A DNA stretch of 64,000 nucleotides from Gammaproteobacteria bacterium UBA2965 (lineage in GTDB: Bacteria; Pseudomonadota; Gammaproteobacteria; Pseudomonadales; Azotimanducaceae): assembly GCA_002348385.1 (NCBI GenBank), contig DEBD01000038.1, positions 1 through 64,000 on the forward strand. Reading direction: 5' to 3'. Positions within the stretch are counted from its first letter, which is position 1; each line of letters begins with the position of its first letter. The notes beneath the pieces were generated by a model. The model did no database searches and was not told where the DNA came from. It was given only the letters and a program-made list of their open reading frames with translations. A program made the translations under genes and the position numbers. Positions 16,861 through 25,646 of the stretch are shown here, piece by piece.

Positions 16861-19203
16861 GTGGCAAAGGAACAAGGTATCGGCGCGGCGGTTAAGCGAA
16901 AGGAAGACCTCCGTTTCATCACCGGCAGTGGGCGCTATACGGATGACCTCAACCAGCCCGGGCAGCTCTATGCGGCCTTCCTGCGCTCGCCCTATGCGCG
17001 CGCGGACATTCTGGATATCCGCAGTGAAGAAGCCGAAGCGTTGGAAGGTGTGGTTGCCGTGCTCACCGGCGTGCAGATGGCCGAAGACGGTCTTGGCGAT
17101 CTGCCTTGCGGGTGGCAGGTAAAGCAGAAAGATGGCTCGGACATGGTGTCGGCGCCTCACCCACCTCTCGCGGTCCAGGCCGTTAACTACGTGGGCGAAC
17201 CCTACGGGATCGTCGTCGCCGACAGCATCGCCACCGCGCTGCAAGCGGCGGAACTGGTCACCACTGAGTTCAGGGAGTTGGACCCCATCGTGGACCTGGT
17301 GCTGGCTACCGACTCGGAGAGAATCCACGCTGACGTGGCGCGCAACCTCGCCTATGACTGGGAGCTGGGTGATGCCGAGGCCACCGACGCTGCCATGCAG
17401 CGGGCCGCGCACGTCACGCGCATCGAGATCACCAACAACCGCCTCATCCCCAACGCCATGGAACCGCGTGCCGCGCTGGGTATTTATGAAGCCGCTACCG
17501 AAGAGCACACGCTGTACACCACCAGCCAGAACCCCCATCTGGAGCGCCTCGTGTTGTCCGCCTTCGTGCAGATCGCGCCGGAACACAAGCTGCGTGTAAT
17601 CGCGCCTGACGTAGGGGGTGGGTTCGGCTCGAAGATCTTCATTTATGCGGAAGAAACGGCCGTGCTGTGGGCCGCCCGTCGGGTAGGGCGGCCGGTCAAG
17701 TGGACGGCCTCGCGCAGCGAGGCATTTCTTGCTGACGCCCATGGCCGCGACCACCTGACCACGGTGGAGTTGGGGCTCGATGCTCAGAACAACTTCGTTG
17801 CGCTCAGAGTGAGCACGCGGGCTAACCTGGGCGCCTATCTATCCACCTTCGGGTCGTCGGTGCCAACCTATCTTTATGGCACGTTGATGGCGGGCCAGTA
17901 CCGCACGCCCAATATCCACGTTGAGGTCAGTGGGGTGTATACCAATACCTCACCCGTTGATGCTTATCGGGGCGCCGGGCGTCCCGAGGCCACCTATGTG
18001 GTGGAGCGAGTTGTCGAAACCGCAGCGCGTGAGCTAGGCGTAGATCCGGCGGATTTGCGCCGCAAGAACATGATTCCACCCGATGCCTTCCCATACGAGA
18101 CACCCGTGGCTCTGGTATATGACACCGGCAACTACGAGGCGAGCCTGGATAAGGCGCTGGCCTTGGCAGACTACGTCGCCATCGCCGAGCGCAAGGCCGA
18201 AGCCGCCGGGCGTGGCAAGCGGCGCGGTATTGGCCTGGCGTGCTATATCGAGGCGTGCGGCCTGGCGCCATCGAAGCTTGCCATTGCGCTGGGTGCCGGG
18301 GTGGGGCTGTATGAAAGCGGTGAGATTCGAGTGAATCCCACCGGCAACGTCACGGTCTTTACCGGTTCGCACAGCCATGGCCAGGGGCATGAAACCACCT
18401 TTGCCCAGGTGGTGGCCGATCGCCTGGGCGTGGAGTTCGATGCGGTGGAGGTGGTGCACGGCGACACTGGCCGCGTGGAATTCGGCTTGGGCACGTATGG
18501 CTCGCGATCCATCGCGGTGGGGGGCTCTGCGTTGTGCCGAGCTGCAGACAAGATTATCGCCAAGGGCAGCCGCATTGCCGCCCACATGCTTGAGGCCGAG
18601 TTGGAGGACATCGACTTTGCCGACGGACAGTTCCAGGTGCGCGACAGCAACCGCTCGTTGTCGTTGGGAGAAGTGGCGTTTGCGTCCTACGTGCCCGCCG
18701 ACTATCCCGAGGATCTGGAGCCCGGGTTGTCGGAAAAGGCATTTTACGACCCCGAGAACTTCACGTATCCAGCTGGTACTCACATAGCGGAAGTCGAGGT
18801 AGACGTGGACACCGGCGTGGTGGAGTTGGTGAGCTTCATCGCGGTGGATGATTTTGGCCATGTGATCAATCCGATGATCGTGGAAGGGCAGGTACACGGC
18901 GGCGTGGTTCAGGGCGTGGGTCAGGCGCTGCTGGAGCACGGCATCTACGACGATCAGGGTCAGCTTCAGACGGGCAGCTACATGGATTACTGCATGCCGC
19001 GGGCGGACGACGTTCCTGATCTGGTCGTCGACGCGACAGTTACGCCCTGCCCACACAACCCCCTGGGTGTGAAGGGTTGCGGTGAGGCGGGCGCCATCGG
19101 CGCTCCGGCGGCAGTCATCAACGCCGTTGTCGATGCGTTGGGCACCAATGACATTTCCATGCCCGCGACACCCGAGAAGGTCTGGCGCGCGTTGCAGGGC
19201 TAA
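16861..19203 (+). CDS. coxL: Molybdenum hydroxylase large subunit, form II CODH-like (CoxL-like)
   Basis: 780 residues, GTG start 9 bp after coxS. It belongs to the xanthine oxidase/CODH large-subunit family, with GSGRYTDDL, PYARADILDI, DVGGGFGSK and GCGEAGAIGAP near the C-terminus. The active-site loop reads AYRGAGR (about residues 368-374), the form II signature; true form I CO dehydrogenase has AYxCSFR with the Cu-binding Cys. The Cys that binds copper is therefore absent and CO oxidation is unproven; other aldehyde, heterocycle or organic substrates are equally possible. Confidence 0.92.
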   Translation: MAKEQGIGAAVKRKEDLRFITGSGRYTDDLNQPGQLYAAFLRSPYARADILDIRSEEAEALEGVVAVLTGVQMAEDGLGDLPCGWQVKQKDGSDMVSAPHPPLAVQAVNYVGEPYGIVVADSIATALQAAELVTTEFRELDPIVDLVLATDSERIHADVARNLAYDWELGDAEATDAAMQRAAHVTRIEITNNRLIPNAMEPRAALGIYEAATEEHTLYTTSQNPHLERLVLSAFVQIAPEHKLRVIAPDVGGGFGSKIFIYAEETAVLWAARRVGRPVKWTASRSEAFLADAHGRDHLTTVELGLDAQNNFVALRVSTRANLGAYLSTFGSSVPTYLYGTLMAGQYRTPNIHVEVSGVYTNTSPVDAYRGAGRPEATYVVERVVETAARELGVDPADLRRKNMIPPDAFPYETPVALVYDTGNYEASLDKALALADYVAIAERKAEAAGRGKRRGIGLACYIEACGLAPSKLAIALGAGVGLYESGEIRVNPTGNVTVFTGSHSHGQGHETTFAQVVADRLGVEFDAVEVVHGDTGRVEFGLGTYGSRSIAVGGSALCRAADKIIAKGSRIAAHMLEAELEDIDFADGQFQVRDSNRSLSLGEVAFASYVPADYPEDLEPGLSEKAFYDPENFTYPAGTHIAEVEVDVDTGVVELVSFIAVDDFGHVINPMIVEGQVHGGVVQGVGQALLEHGIYDDQGQLQTGSYMDYCMPRADDVPDLVVDATVTPCPHNPLGVKGCGEAGAIGAPAAVINAVVDALGTNDISMPATPEKVWRALQG

Positions 19204-19231
19204 GGGCGGAATCAGGGAAGGGAAAAAGCAC

Positions 19232-20029
19232 ATGTATCCATTCAACTATCACCGCCCTCAGAGTGCAGACGACGCGTTGGCGCTGTTCAAAGCAGCCGAG
19301 GATGGTATCTACCTGGCCGGTGGTCAGACCCTGCTGCCAACCATGAAGCAGCGGCTCGCGGCGCCCACCGATCTGATCGATCTGTGTAACGTGCCGGACC
19401 TGCGCGGAATCGAATTGGAAACTCAGGCAGTCAGCGTTGGGGCGCTGACCCTGCATTCTGAGGTGGCCGGACATGAAGGGATTCGCAGCGCGCTTCCCGT
19501 GCTGTCGAGTCTGGCCGGAGAGATTGGCGACAGCCAGGTGCGTAATCGGGGCACTTTGGGTGGGTCCGTTGCCAACAGTGATCCCGCCGCCGACTATCCC
19601 GCTGCCATTGTTGGCTTGGGCGCGACCATTCACACTATGGATCGCAGCATCGAGGGTGACGACTTCTTCAAAGATCTTTTTGAAACAGCGTTGAACCCAG
19701 GTGAGCTGATTACCCGCATCTGTTTTCCGGTGCCTGAGCGGGCGGCTTATCAGAAGTTTCCGAATCCGGCTTCCCGCTACGCTATCGTGGGCGTGCTTGT
19801 TGCAGACTTCTCAGGAGAGATTCGCGTGGGGGTAACGGGGGCTGGCCCGTGTGCGTTTCGAGCCTCCGGCATCGAACAGGTCCTTAATGCGGATTTGAGT
19901 CCCGAATCCATCGATGCGGTGGAGGTGCCGGAGAGCGGTTTCAACAACGATCTGCATGCTTCTGCCATTTACCGGGCCCATCTGGTGAAGGTGATGGCCA
20001 AACGCGCGGTGGCGGACCTGCTGAATTAG
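19232..20029 (+). CDS. coxM: Molybdenum hydroxylase FAD subunit (CoxM-like)
   Basis: 265 residues with the FAD-binding motifs AGGQTLLPTMK (about residues 30-40) and TLGGSVANSDPAADYPA (about residues 108-124). It takes electrons from the iron-sulfur subunit and passes them to an acceptor. Start ATG 19232 lies 28 bp after coxL. Operon order G-S-L-M; no maturation genes (coxD, coxE, coxF) are adjacent. Confidence 0.92.
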   Translation: MYPFNYHRPQSADDALALFKAAEDGIYLAGGQTLLPTMKQRLAAPTDLIDLCNVPDLRGIELETQAVSVGALTLHSEVAGHEGIRSALPVLSSLAGEIGDSQVRNRGTLGGSVANSDPAADYPAAIVGLGATIHTMDRSIEGDDFFKDLFETALNPGELITRICFPVPERAAYQKFPNPASRYAIVGVLVADFSGEIRVGVTGAGPCAFRASGIEQVLNADLSPESIDAVEVPESGFNNDLHASAIYRAHLVKVMAKRAVADLLN

Positions 20030-20112
20030 CTGTTCGTGGACCCCACGGCGGATTGATTCTATAGTCCCGCGGGATTGCCTGGGCGCATGCAGCCAGGCCG
20101 CCGGCATGGTCT

Positions 20113-20186
20113 GCGGGTATAGTTCAATGGTAGAACCTTAGCTTCCCAAGCTAATGATGCGGGTTCGATTCCCGCTACCCGCTCCA
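20113..20186 (+). tRNA. tRNA-Gly(CCC)
   Basis: 74 nt with a 7-bp acceptor stem GCGGGTA/TACCCGC and encoded CCA. The anticodon stem TTAGC/GCTAA encloses loop TTCCCAA, so the anticodon is CCC (Gly, reads GGG). The T loop is GGTTCGATTCC. It lies between the convergent coxM and rhodanese genes. No integrase or duplicated 3' end was seen nearby. Confidence 0.97.
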
Positions 20187-20216
20187 GCTACTCGTCCCCG
20201 GCCGGGGCCCTGGCGA

Positions 20217-20636
20217 CTATTTTCTGCGCACCCACCGGCTGGTGGAGGCCACGTCTTCCAAGGTTTCTCCCGCCTTCTCCCAGCCGCCGAAACCCGCTTC
20301 CAGATGGGCGACGTCGGAAAAACCCATGTTTTCCAGCGCATTGACGGCCAGCACCGAGCGACCCCCGCCGGCGCAAAACAGCACGGTTCGGCGATGCTCC
20401 TGGAAATAGTCGCGAAAATAGGGGCTTTTCGGATCCGCCCAGAATTCCAGCATGCCCCTGGGTACGTGGGTTGAGCCGGGAATCGTGCCCAGATCCACTC
20501 GCTCCTGGATCTCCCGGATGTCCAGCAGCAGAAGATCCGGGTTTGCCGCAAGCTCGCTCTTCAGATCCTGCACGCTCAGATTCTCGATCTGTGCCTTGGC
20601 CGCCTCCACCTCTTTGAAGATGTTCTTTATCGCCAT
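20217..20636 (-). CDS. Rhodanese-domain sulfurtransferase
   Basis: 139 residues: one rhodanese domain with LLLLDIRE, GTIPGSTHVPRGMLEFW and the active-site loop FCAGGGRS (C88). The catalytic Cys would carry a persulfide. The N-terminal 20 residues form a short helix. Start ATG 20636 follows GGGGGTG; the frame extends upstream without similarity. No obvious partner is adjacent, so the sulfur donor and acceptor are unknown. Confidence 0.9.
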   Translation of the reverse strand: MAIKNIFKEVEAAKAQIENLSVQDLKSELAANPDLLLLDIREIQERVDLGTIPGSTHVPRGMLEFWADPKSPYFRDYFQEHRRTVLFCAGGGRSVLAVNALENMGFSDVAHLEAGFGGWEKAGETLEDVASTSRWVRRK

Positions 20637-20804
20637 CGTCACCCCCGACCTGTTGCAGCGACAGTGTACACTGCGCGCCGAACCCGAGTGCACTGGCCGC
20701 CACGCTGTAAAGCTCAACGAAACGAAATGGCGGCTGGCGGGTCGAATGACTTGATAGGCATGCCCGGTGGTGTGTCGGCTGATGTGTTGTATCAGGAGTG
20801 AAGA

Positions 20805-22163
20805 ATGCGCAGGCGTTGGAAGGTCGGCTTGACGTTGTCGTGGATGTACGCAGTCTGTGCCCAAGCGGCGTTGCCGGTAGCACTCGGTAATGGCGAACGC
20901 CTGCCCAGCCTGGCGCCCATGTTGGAACAGGCCACGCCGGCGGTGGTGAACATCGCCACCTATGCAACGGTGGCCGTGCGCAACCCACTGCTGGAAGATG
21001 AGTTCTTTCGTCGCTTTTTCAACGTGCCCCGCTACCGCCGAACCCAGAGCGCGGGCTCGGGCGTGGTTGTGGATGCCAAGGACGGATACATCGTCACCAA
21101 CCACCACGTAGTGCGCAGTGCGGACGAGATCAACATCACGCTGTCTGACGGCCGGGTGCTGCCGGCCACGTTGGTGGGCGCGGATGAGCAGGTGGATCTA
21201 GCCGTGCTCAAGGTGGATCCCGAACGGTTGGCCGAGATCGATTTTGCTGACTCCACGGAACTTCGGGTGGGCGACTTCGTAGTGGCCATCGGGAGTCCTT
21301 TCGGGCTCAGTCAGACCGTAACCAGCGGCATCGTCAGCCACCTGGGACGCACTGGCCTGGGCATCGAGGGGTATGAAGACTTCATTCAAACTGACGCATC
21401 CATCAACCCGGGCAACTCCGGTGGCGCGCTGGTTGATCTCAACGGCCGCCTGGTGGGTATCAACACGGCCATCGTGGCGCCCAGCGGGGGCAACGTGGGA
21501 ATCGGCTTCGCCATTCCGTCCAATATGGTCCGGGCCATCATGCACCAGCTTATAGATCACGGTGAGGTGCGCCGGGGCTATCTCGGATTAGCTGTCCAGG
21601 GACTCAATGTAGAGCTGGCGGAGGCGTTTTCGATGGAACGCACGGAGGGGGTAGTGGTTGTCGAGGTAGACCCGGAAAGCGCGGCGGAAGAATCCGGGCT
21701 GCGAGCGGGCGACATCATCACGCGGATGGGCCAGCGCGACATTCAGCAACTGTCGGATTATCACAGCCAGACCGCTGTGATGTTCGTAGGCGACCAGGTC
21801 GACCTGGAAGTGCTTCGAGAGGGTGAAACCGTTCGCCTGGTGATGGCGGTGGCAGACGACAATCTCGAGGAGGTGTCGGGGCGCCGCATCGATGCGCGCC
21901 TGGCGGGCACCGAGCTGCAGAATTTCCGCAATGCGGACGAGCGTACCCTGGGGACGGGCGTTCTGGTTACCGATATTGCCAGCGACAGCCTACCCTATCA
22001 GTACGGCCTGCGCGCTGGAGACATCCTGGTGGCCGCCAATGGGCGCGAGGTGCGCAATCTGACGGAACTGCGCAATGCGGCGCGAACTAATCAGCGCCGC
22101 TTGTCGTTGAGGGTTTATCGATCGGGCAGGTTCGGCTCCATCACCATCATCAGTCGAACATGA
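20805..22163 (+). CDS. degQ: Periplasmic serine protease of the Do/DegQ (HtrA) family
   Basis: 452 residues with a signal peptide (cleavage near AQA at residues 19-21). The protease domain has H101 (TNHHVV), D131 (VDLAVLKV) and S205 (NPGNSGGAL). Two PDZ domains follow, at about residues 255-345 and 365-450. It degrades or refolds damaged periplasmic proteins. The C-terminal 14 bp overlap the convergent alcohol dehydrogenase gene. The family name DegQ is chosen over DegP because the loop between the domains is short. Confidence 0.92.
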   Translation: MRRRWKVGLTLSWMYAVCAQAALPVALGNGERLPSLAPMLEQATPAVVNIATYATVAVRNPLLEDEFFRRFFNVPRYRRTQSAGSGVVVDAKDGYIVTNHHVVRSADEINITLSDGRVLPATLVGADEQVDLAVLKVDPERLAEIDFADSTELRVGDFVVAIGSPFGLSQTVTSGIVSHLGRTGLGIEGYEDFIQTDASINPGNSGGALVDLNGRLVGINTAIVAPSGGNVGIGFAIPSNMVRAIMHQLIDHGEVRRGYLGLAVQGLNVELAEAFSMERTEGVVVVEVDPESAAEESGLRAGDIITRMGQRDIQQLSDYHSQTAVMFVGDQVDLEVLREGETVRLVMAVADDNLEEVSGRRIDARLAGTELQNFRNADERTLGTGVLVTDIASDSLPYQYGLRAGDILVAANGREVRNLTELRNAARTNQRRLSLRVYRSGRFGSITIISRT

Positions 22164-23232
22164 TGACGTTGCGGGCCACTTCTCCGGTCTCCAATGCGGC
22201 CAGGGCATCGTTCACGTCTTCCAGACGAATGCGCCCGGAAATCATGTCGTCCAGGTGCAGTTTGCCCTGTAAGTAAAAGTCCACGAACCTGGGCATGTCC
22301 ACCCGGAAGCGGTTGGAGCCCATGTTGGAACCCTGCAGCGTGCGCTCCATGAGGAATTCGGGGCCGTGGATTTCGATGGTGGTGCCCACCGGAATCATTC
22401 CCACGACGGTAGCCGTCCCGCCGCGTGCCAGAATCTTGAAGGCCTGCTCGGCGGTTTCCTTGAGGCCGATGGCTTCGAAGGAGTAATGCACGCCACCCCC
22501 TGTCATCTCGCGCACCGCTTCTTTTACGTCTACCTCACGGCCGTTGATCGTGTGCGTAGCACCGAACTTGCGGGCGAGCTCCAGCTTGCTCTCCACCATG
22601 TCGATGGCGATGATCTGAGCGGCCCCGGCGATGGCCGCACCGTTGATTGCCGATAGCCCGACGCCGCCGCAACCGATTACGGCGACTGAAGAACCTGGCT
22701 CCACCTTGGCCGTATGAATGACCGCGCCCACCCCGGTGGTGACGCCACAGCCAATCAGCGCTGCCCTATCCAACGGCATGTCTTCGCGGATCTTGGCGAT
22801 GGCATGTTCATGCACCAGCATGTACTCGGCGAAAGAAGACAGATTGAGAAACTGCGCGATGGTTTCGTCGCCCTGGGTCAGCCGCTGCGGCTCATTGCCC
22901 GCCCGCTGCAGCTCTGGCTCCTGGCAAAGTGACATGTGTCCGGTCAGGCAGTACTCGCAGTGTCCGCAGAATGCCGACAGGCAGGTGATGACGTGGTCGC
23001 CGGGTTTGACGTAGGTCACTGCGCTGCCCACGGCCTCCACCACACCTGCGGATTCGTGTCCCAGCACCGCGGGGAGCTGGTAGGGATAAGACCCGTTCTG
23101 GAAATGCAGATCGGAATGACACACGCCTGCGGCTACGGTGCGTACCAGTACTTCCCGGGGTCCCGGGTCACCGTGCTGGATGTCCTCGATCTCGAGCGGC
23201 TTGTTGATCTCCCTGAGCACGGCAGCTTTCAT
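22150..23232 (-). CDS. Zinc-dependent alcohol dehydrogenase (MDR, class III/mycothiol-like)
   Basis: 360 residues. The catalytic zinc site includes GVCHSDLH (Cys) and GHESAGVVEAVG. The structural zinc Cys cluster is CGHCEYC and SLC (about residues 95-110). The NAD Rossmann motif is VIGCGGVGLSAINGA. It oxidises an alcohol or an S-(hydroxymethyl) thiol with NAD. Start ATG 23232 (MKAAVL) follows GGGGGAAC. The gene converges on and overlaps degQ. Confidence 0.9.
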   Translation of the reverse strand: MKAAVLREINKPLEIEDIQHGDPGPREVLVRTVAAGVCHSDLHFQNGSYPYQLPAVLGHESAGVVEAVGSAVTYVKPGDHVITCLSAFCGHCEYCLTGHMSLCQEPELQRAGNEPQRLTQGDETIAQFLNLSSFAEYMLVHEHAIAKIREDMPLDRAALIGCGVTTGVGAVIHTAKVEPGSSVAVIGCGGVGLSAINGAAIAGAAQIIAIDMVESKLELARKFGATHTINGREVDVKEAVREMTGGGVHYSFEAIGLKETAEQAFKILARGGTATVVGMIPVGTTIEIHGPEFLMERTLQGSNMGSNRFRVDMPRFVDFYLQGKLHLDDMISGRIRLEDVNDALAALETGEVARNVIMFD

Positions 23233-23362
23233 GTGTTCCCCCACGGCGGTTGCTGATCATTGAGTGTGCCAAAGGGCCTGTGCCAATACCACCGTAGCCG
23301 CTGTACACCTTTGCGCGCCGGTGGAGGTAGTATTGATCCGTTGCGTCCGTTTATTGAAGGTC

Positions 23363-23866
23363 ATGGTTCTCATCGGGATCGGGTCAAACCAGGGTGATTC
23401 TCAGCGCATTGTCCACGAGGCCATGAGCCGCCTGCGAGTCTTTGCCCAGGGCGAGCTGCGCTGCTCGTCCCTCTGGCGCACCGCGCCGATAGACTGTCCG
23501 CCCGGCTCGCCAGACTTCATCAATGCCGCGGTGGCTTTTGCCGCGCGTTCCGACCTGGTGCCGGAGGTGTTGCTCAAGTCCTTGAAGGCGCTCGAGGCAG
23601 AATTTGGTCGCGGCGCGAAAACACAGCGCAATGCGCCCAGAGAGCTGGACCTGGATCTGCTGTTGTTCGATGATCAGACCCGCCATTCCGAAGACTTCGT
23701 GCTCCCGCACCCACGCGCGGTGAATCGGCGCTTCGTGCTCGCCCCCGCGGCTGAGGTACTGCCGGATGCCCCCTGGCCGGGTGAGGGGCGCAACATTCGC
23801 CAGCTGCTCAATGAATTGAGTGACGACGAACAGGTAGAAAGGCTGGATCATGCGTTGGCGCTGTAG
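23363..23866 (+). CDS. folK: 2-amino-4-hydroxy-6-hydroxymethyldihydropteridine pyrophosphokinase (FolK)
   Basis: 167 residues. It starts MVLIGIGSNQGDS, the family N-terminus, and has WRTAPIDCPPGSPDFINAA and the signature RNAPRELDLDLLLFD (about residues 90-104), with DFVLPHPRAVNRRFVLAPAAE near the end. It transfers pyrophosphate from ATP to the pterin in folate synthesis. Start ATG 23363, with GAAGG upstream. Its 3' end overlaps the next gene by 17 bp. Confidence 0.95.
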   Translation: MVLIGIGSNQGDSQRIVHEAMSRLRVFAQGELRCSSLWRTAPIDCPPGSPDFINAAVAFAARSDLVPEVLLKSLKALEAEFGRGAKTQRNAPRELDLDLLLFDDQTRHSEDFVLPHPRAVNRRFVLAPAAEVLPDAPWPGEGRNIRQLLNELSDDEQVERLDHALAL

Positions 23867-24704
23867 CTTGTTCGTTTTTGGTGTGCTGGTGGCTGGTTCG
23901 GCCGCGGCATATGACGGCCGTCTGCATCAGCAGCTGACCTTTATTGCTGCCAAGCAATTCAACCAGTGCGTGGCAGACACCGATGTGCCGCGGCTGACGC
24001 CGCTGGAGGTTCGCTACATTGCGAAAACCGCGGTGGCGCAGGCGGAACGCAATGTGTTTGCACGCATGTTCAACTGGCGTTATTACGATCGTGGTCGCGA
24101 GGCGGAGCGTAGTCTGCTGTGGGCAATCGATACGCGGTTTCACGAGCATTTCAATGAAGTGCTGGTGCGCCTCGATGAGGCTGACGATACCCGCCAACGC
24201 TACAGCAATCTGGGCCGCCTGGTTGGCTACATTCAGGTAGTGTCCTCCCCCGCTCACTCTGTGCCCGTGTACACCGGACGATTCTGGCGCTTCAGCGTGG
24301 CTGACAAGTTCGACAACTTCCCCGTGGATGAAGAAGTGCTGTCCGAGCAGCTGGGATGCCAGTTTCTCGAGCGACCCTCGGCCGACTACCAGGGTGTGAT
24401 GCGGGACGTGGCCACCGACACCGTGGAGGCGGTACTCTCGCCCATCGAAGGCATGCCGGCCTCGTGGGAAGCCTTCTGGCAGCTGGGCGAAGAACCGGGC
24501 AGCTTTGGCGAGTACGGCCCCGCGGGGAACAACTTCGGGCGCAATACGGAGTTTCGCTGTTTTGAAGATCAGCGCTGCGTGCTGCTAAGAAACGACCCCC
24601 TGTATGCCCAGTTCGCACAGGGGCGTCACGCTGCCGCGGTGCTGGGAACTATGCGGGCCATGCTGCTCATGCAGCGCTCCCGTGCCGTGGTGGCACAGCA
24701 GTGA
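23850..24704 (+). CDS. Secreted protein, probable zinc-dependent phospholipase C/P1 nuclease-like fold
   Basis: 284 residues with a signal peptide (MRWRCSLFVFGVLVAGSAAA). The mature N-terminus AYDGRLHQQLTFIAAKQFN and the central RFHEHFNEV and YSNLGRLVGYIQVVSSPAHSVPVY recall the spaced His/Asp zinc ligands of the PLC/P1 nuclease family (H-x-x-L, LG.L.HY..D..sP.H). The match is partial: the usual HYVQD Asp is replaced by IQVVSS, so activity may be altered or absent. Function is uncertain. It is coupled to folK (17-bp overlap) and to the LLM flavin gene (GTGA overlap). Confidence 0.6.
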   Translation: MRWRCSLFVFGVLVAGSAAAYDGRLHQQLTFIAAKQFNQCVADTDVPRLTPLEVRYIAKTAVAQAERNVFARMFNWRYYDRGREAERSLLWAIDTRFHEHFNEVLVRLDEADDTRQRYSNLGRLVGYIQVVSSPAHSVPVYTGRFWRFSVADKFDNFPVDEEVLSEQLGCQFLERPSADYQGVMRDVATDTVEAVLSPIEGMPASWEAFWQLGEEPGSFGEYGPAGNNFGRNTEFRCFEDQRCVLLRNDPLYAQFAQGRHAAAVLGTMRAMLLMQRSRAVVAQQ

Positions 24705-25630
24705 AGCTGGGAGTCACGCCGTGGAATTTTGGCGACCTCTCGGCACGCTCCCTCACCGACCAGGCGCGAACGGCGGAAGCGTTGGGCTATGATTCGTTCT
24801 GGCTGCCCGAAAACCATTTCAATCCAGGCGCCATCCCGGAACCCTTGATGTTGCTGGCGGCAGTGGCCGCGGGCACGCAGCGCATCCGGCTCGCCACGAC
24901 ATCCTTTCTGCTGCCAGTGCGCCACCCTCTGCAGGCGGCTGAGCAGGTAGCGGTACTCGATCAACTGAGCAATGGGCGCGTGATCTTGGGTATTGGCCGT
25001 GGTTACTCCACCGCCATGCTGCAAGCGTTCAGCGTCGCACCGGGGGAAAAGCGCCGCCTGTTCGAATCGACGCTGCAGGTCATGCGCAAGGCTTGGAGCG
25101 GCGAGCCGGTGCCGGTGGGTGATGGGCAAACCACCGTGGTGCTCGATCCGCTGCCGGTGCAACGGCCGCACCCGCCGTTGTGGGTGGCCGCGTTCGGTCC
25201 CAAGGCGTTGGCTCAGGCTGGACGCTTGGGGTTGCCGTACCTCGCCTCCCCCATGGAGACCATGACCAAGCTGGAAGACAACTTCGCCAGATACGACAGC
25301 GCCGCACGGGAGCATGGCATGACTGGCAACGCGTCCACAGGCGCGCGGCCCATTATGCGAACGGTGTACGTATCGGACAATGCAAGCGAGCTGCGCGGCT
25401 TGCGCGAGCGCATGGCAAACGAGGTGCGCAAGCTGGGTCGCCTGCCTGAGGATGCGCAGACCCATGAGTGGGCCATTCTCGGGGACGCCATGGAGGTGCG
25501 CGATCGGATCGACGAGTATCGCGAGCGCTTCGCCATCGACTATCTGGTGGTGACGCGGCTGCGTATTCCGGGTGTTCCGGATGAATCTCTGCACGCGTCC
25601 ATGGCCGCCGTTGCACAGATGGCGGGTTAG
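24701..25630 (+). CDS. LLM-class flavin-dependent oxidoreductase (luciferase-like)
   Basis: 309 residues, GTG start overlapping the previous stop (GTGA). The bacterial-luciferase TIM barrel is recognisable from GVTPWNFGDLS, AEALGYDSFWLPENHF, LMLLAAVAAGTQRIRLATTS and GRVILGIGRGY. It probably uses FMNH2 or F420-type cofactor to oxidise a small substrate. The upstream protein is secreted, so operon membership may only be positional. Confidence 0.88.
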   Translation: MKLGVTPWNFGDLSARSLTDQARTAEALGYDSFWLPENHFNPGAIPEPLMLLAAVAAGTQRIRLATTSFLLPVRHPLQAAEQVAVLDQLSNGRVILGIGRGYSTAMLQAFSVAPGEKRRLFESTLQVMRKAWSGEPVPVGDGQTTVVLDPLPVQRPHPPLWVAAFGPKALAQAGRLGLPYLASPMETMTKLEDNFARYDSAAREHGMTGNASTGARPIMRTVYVSDNASELRGLRERMANEVRKLGRLPEDAQTHEWAILGDAMEVRDRIDEYRERFAIDYLVVTRLRIPGVPDESLHASMAAVAQMAG

Positions 25631-25646
25631 GGGGGGCGTACCGGCG

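Noticed and set aside
16180..17754. 524-codon minus-strand ORF opposite coxS/coxL
   Set aside because: Antisense to strongly recognisable coxG, coxS and coxL; no family motif, low-complexity composition.
20113..20186. tRNA-Gly as an integration site
   Set aside because: No duplicated 3' end, integrase or foreign genes were seen beside it; flanking genes look like ordinary chromosome.
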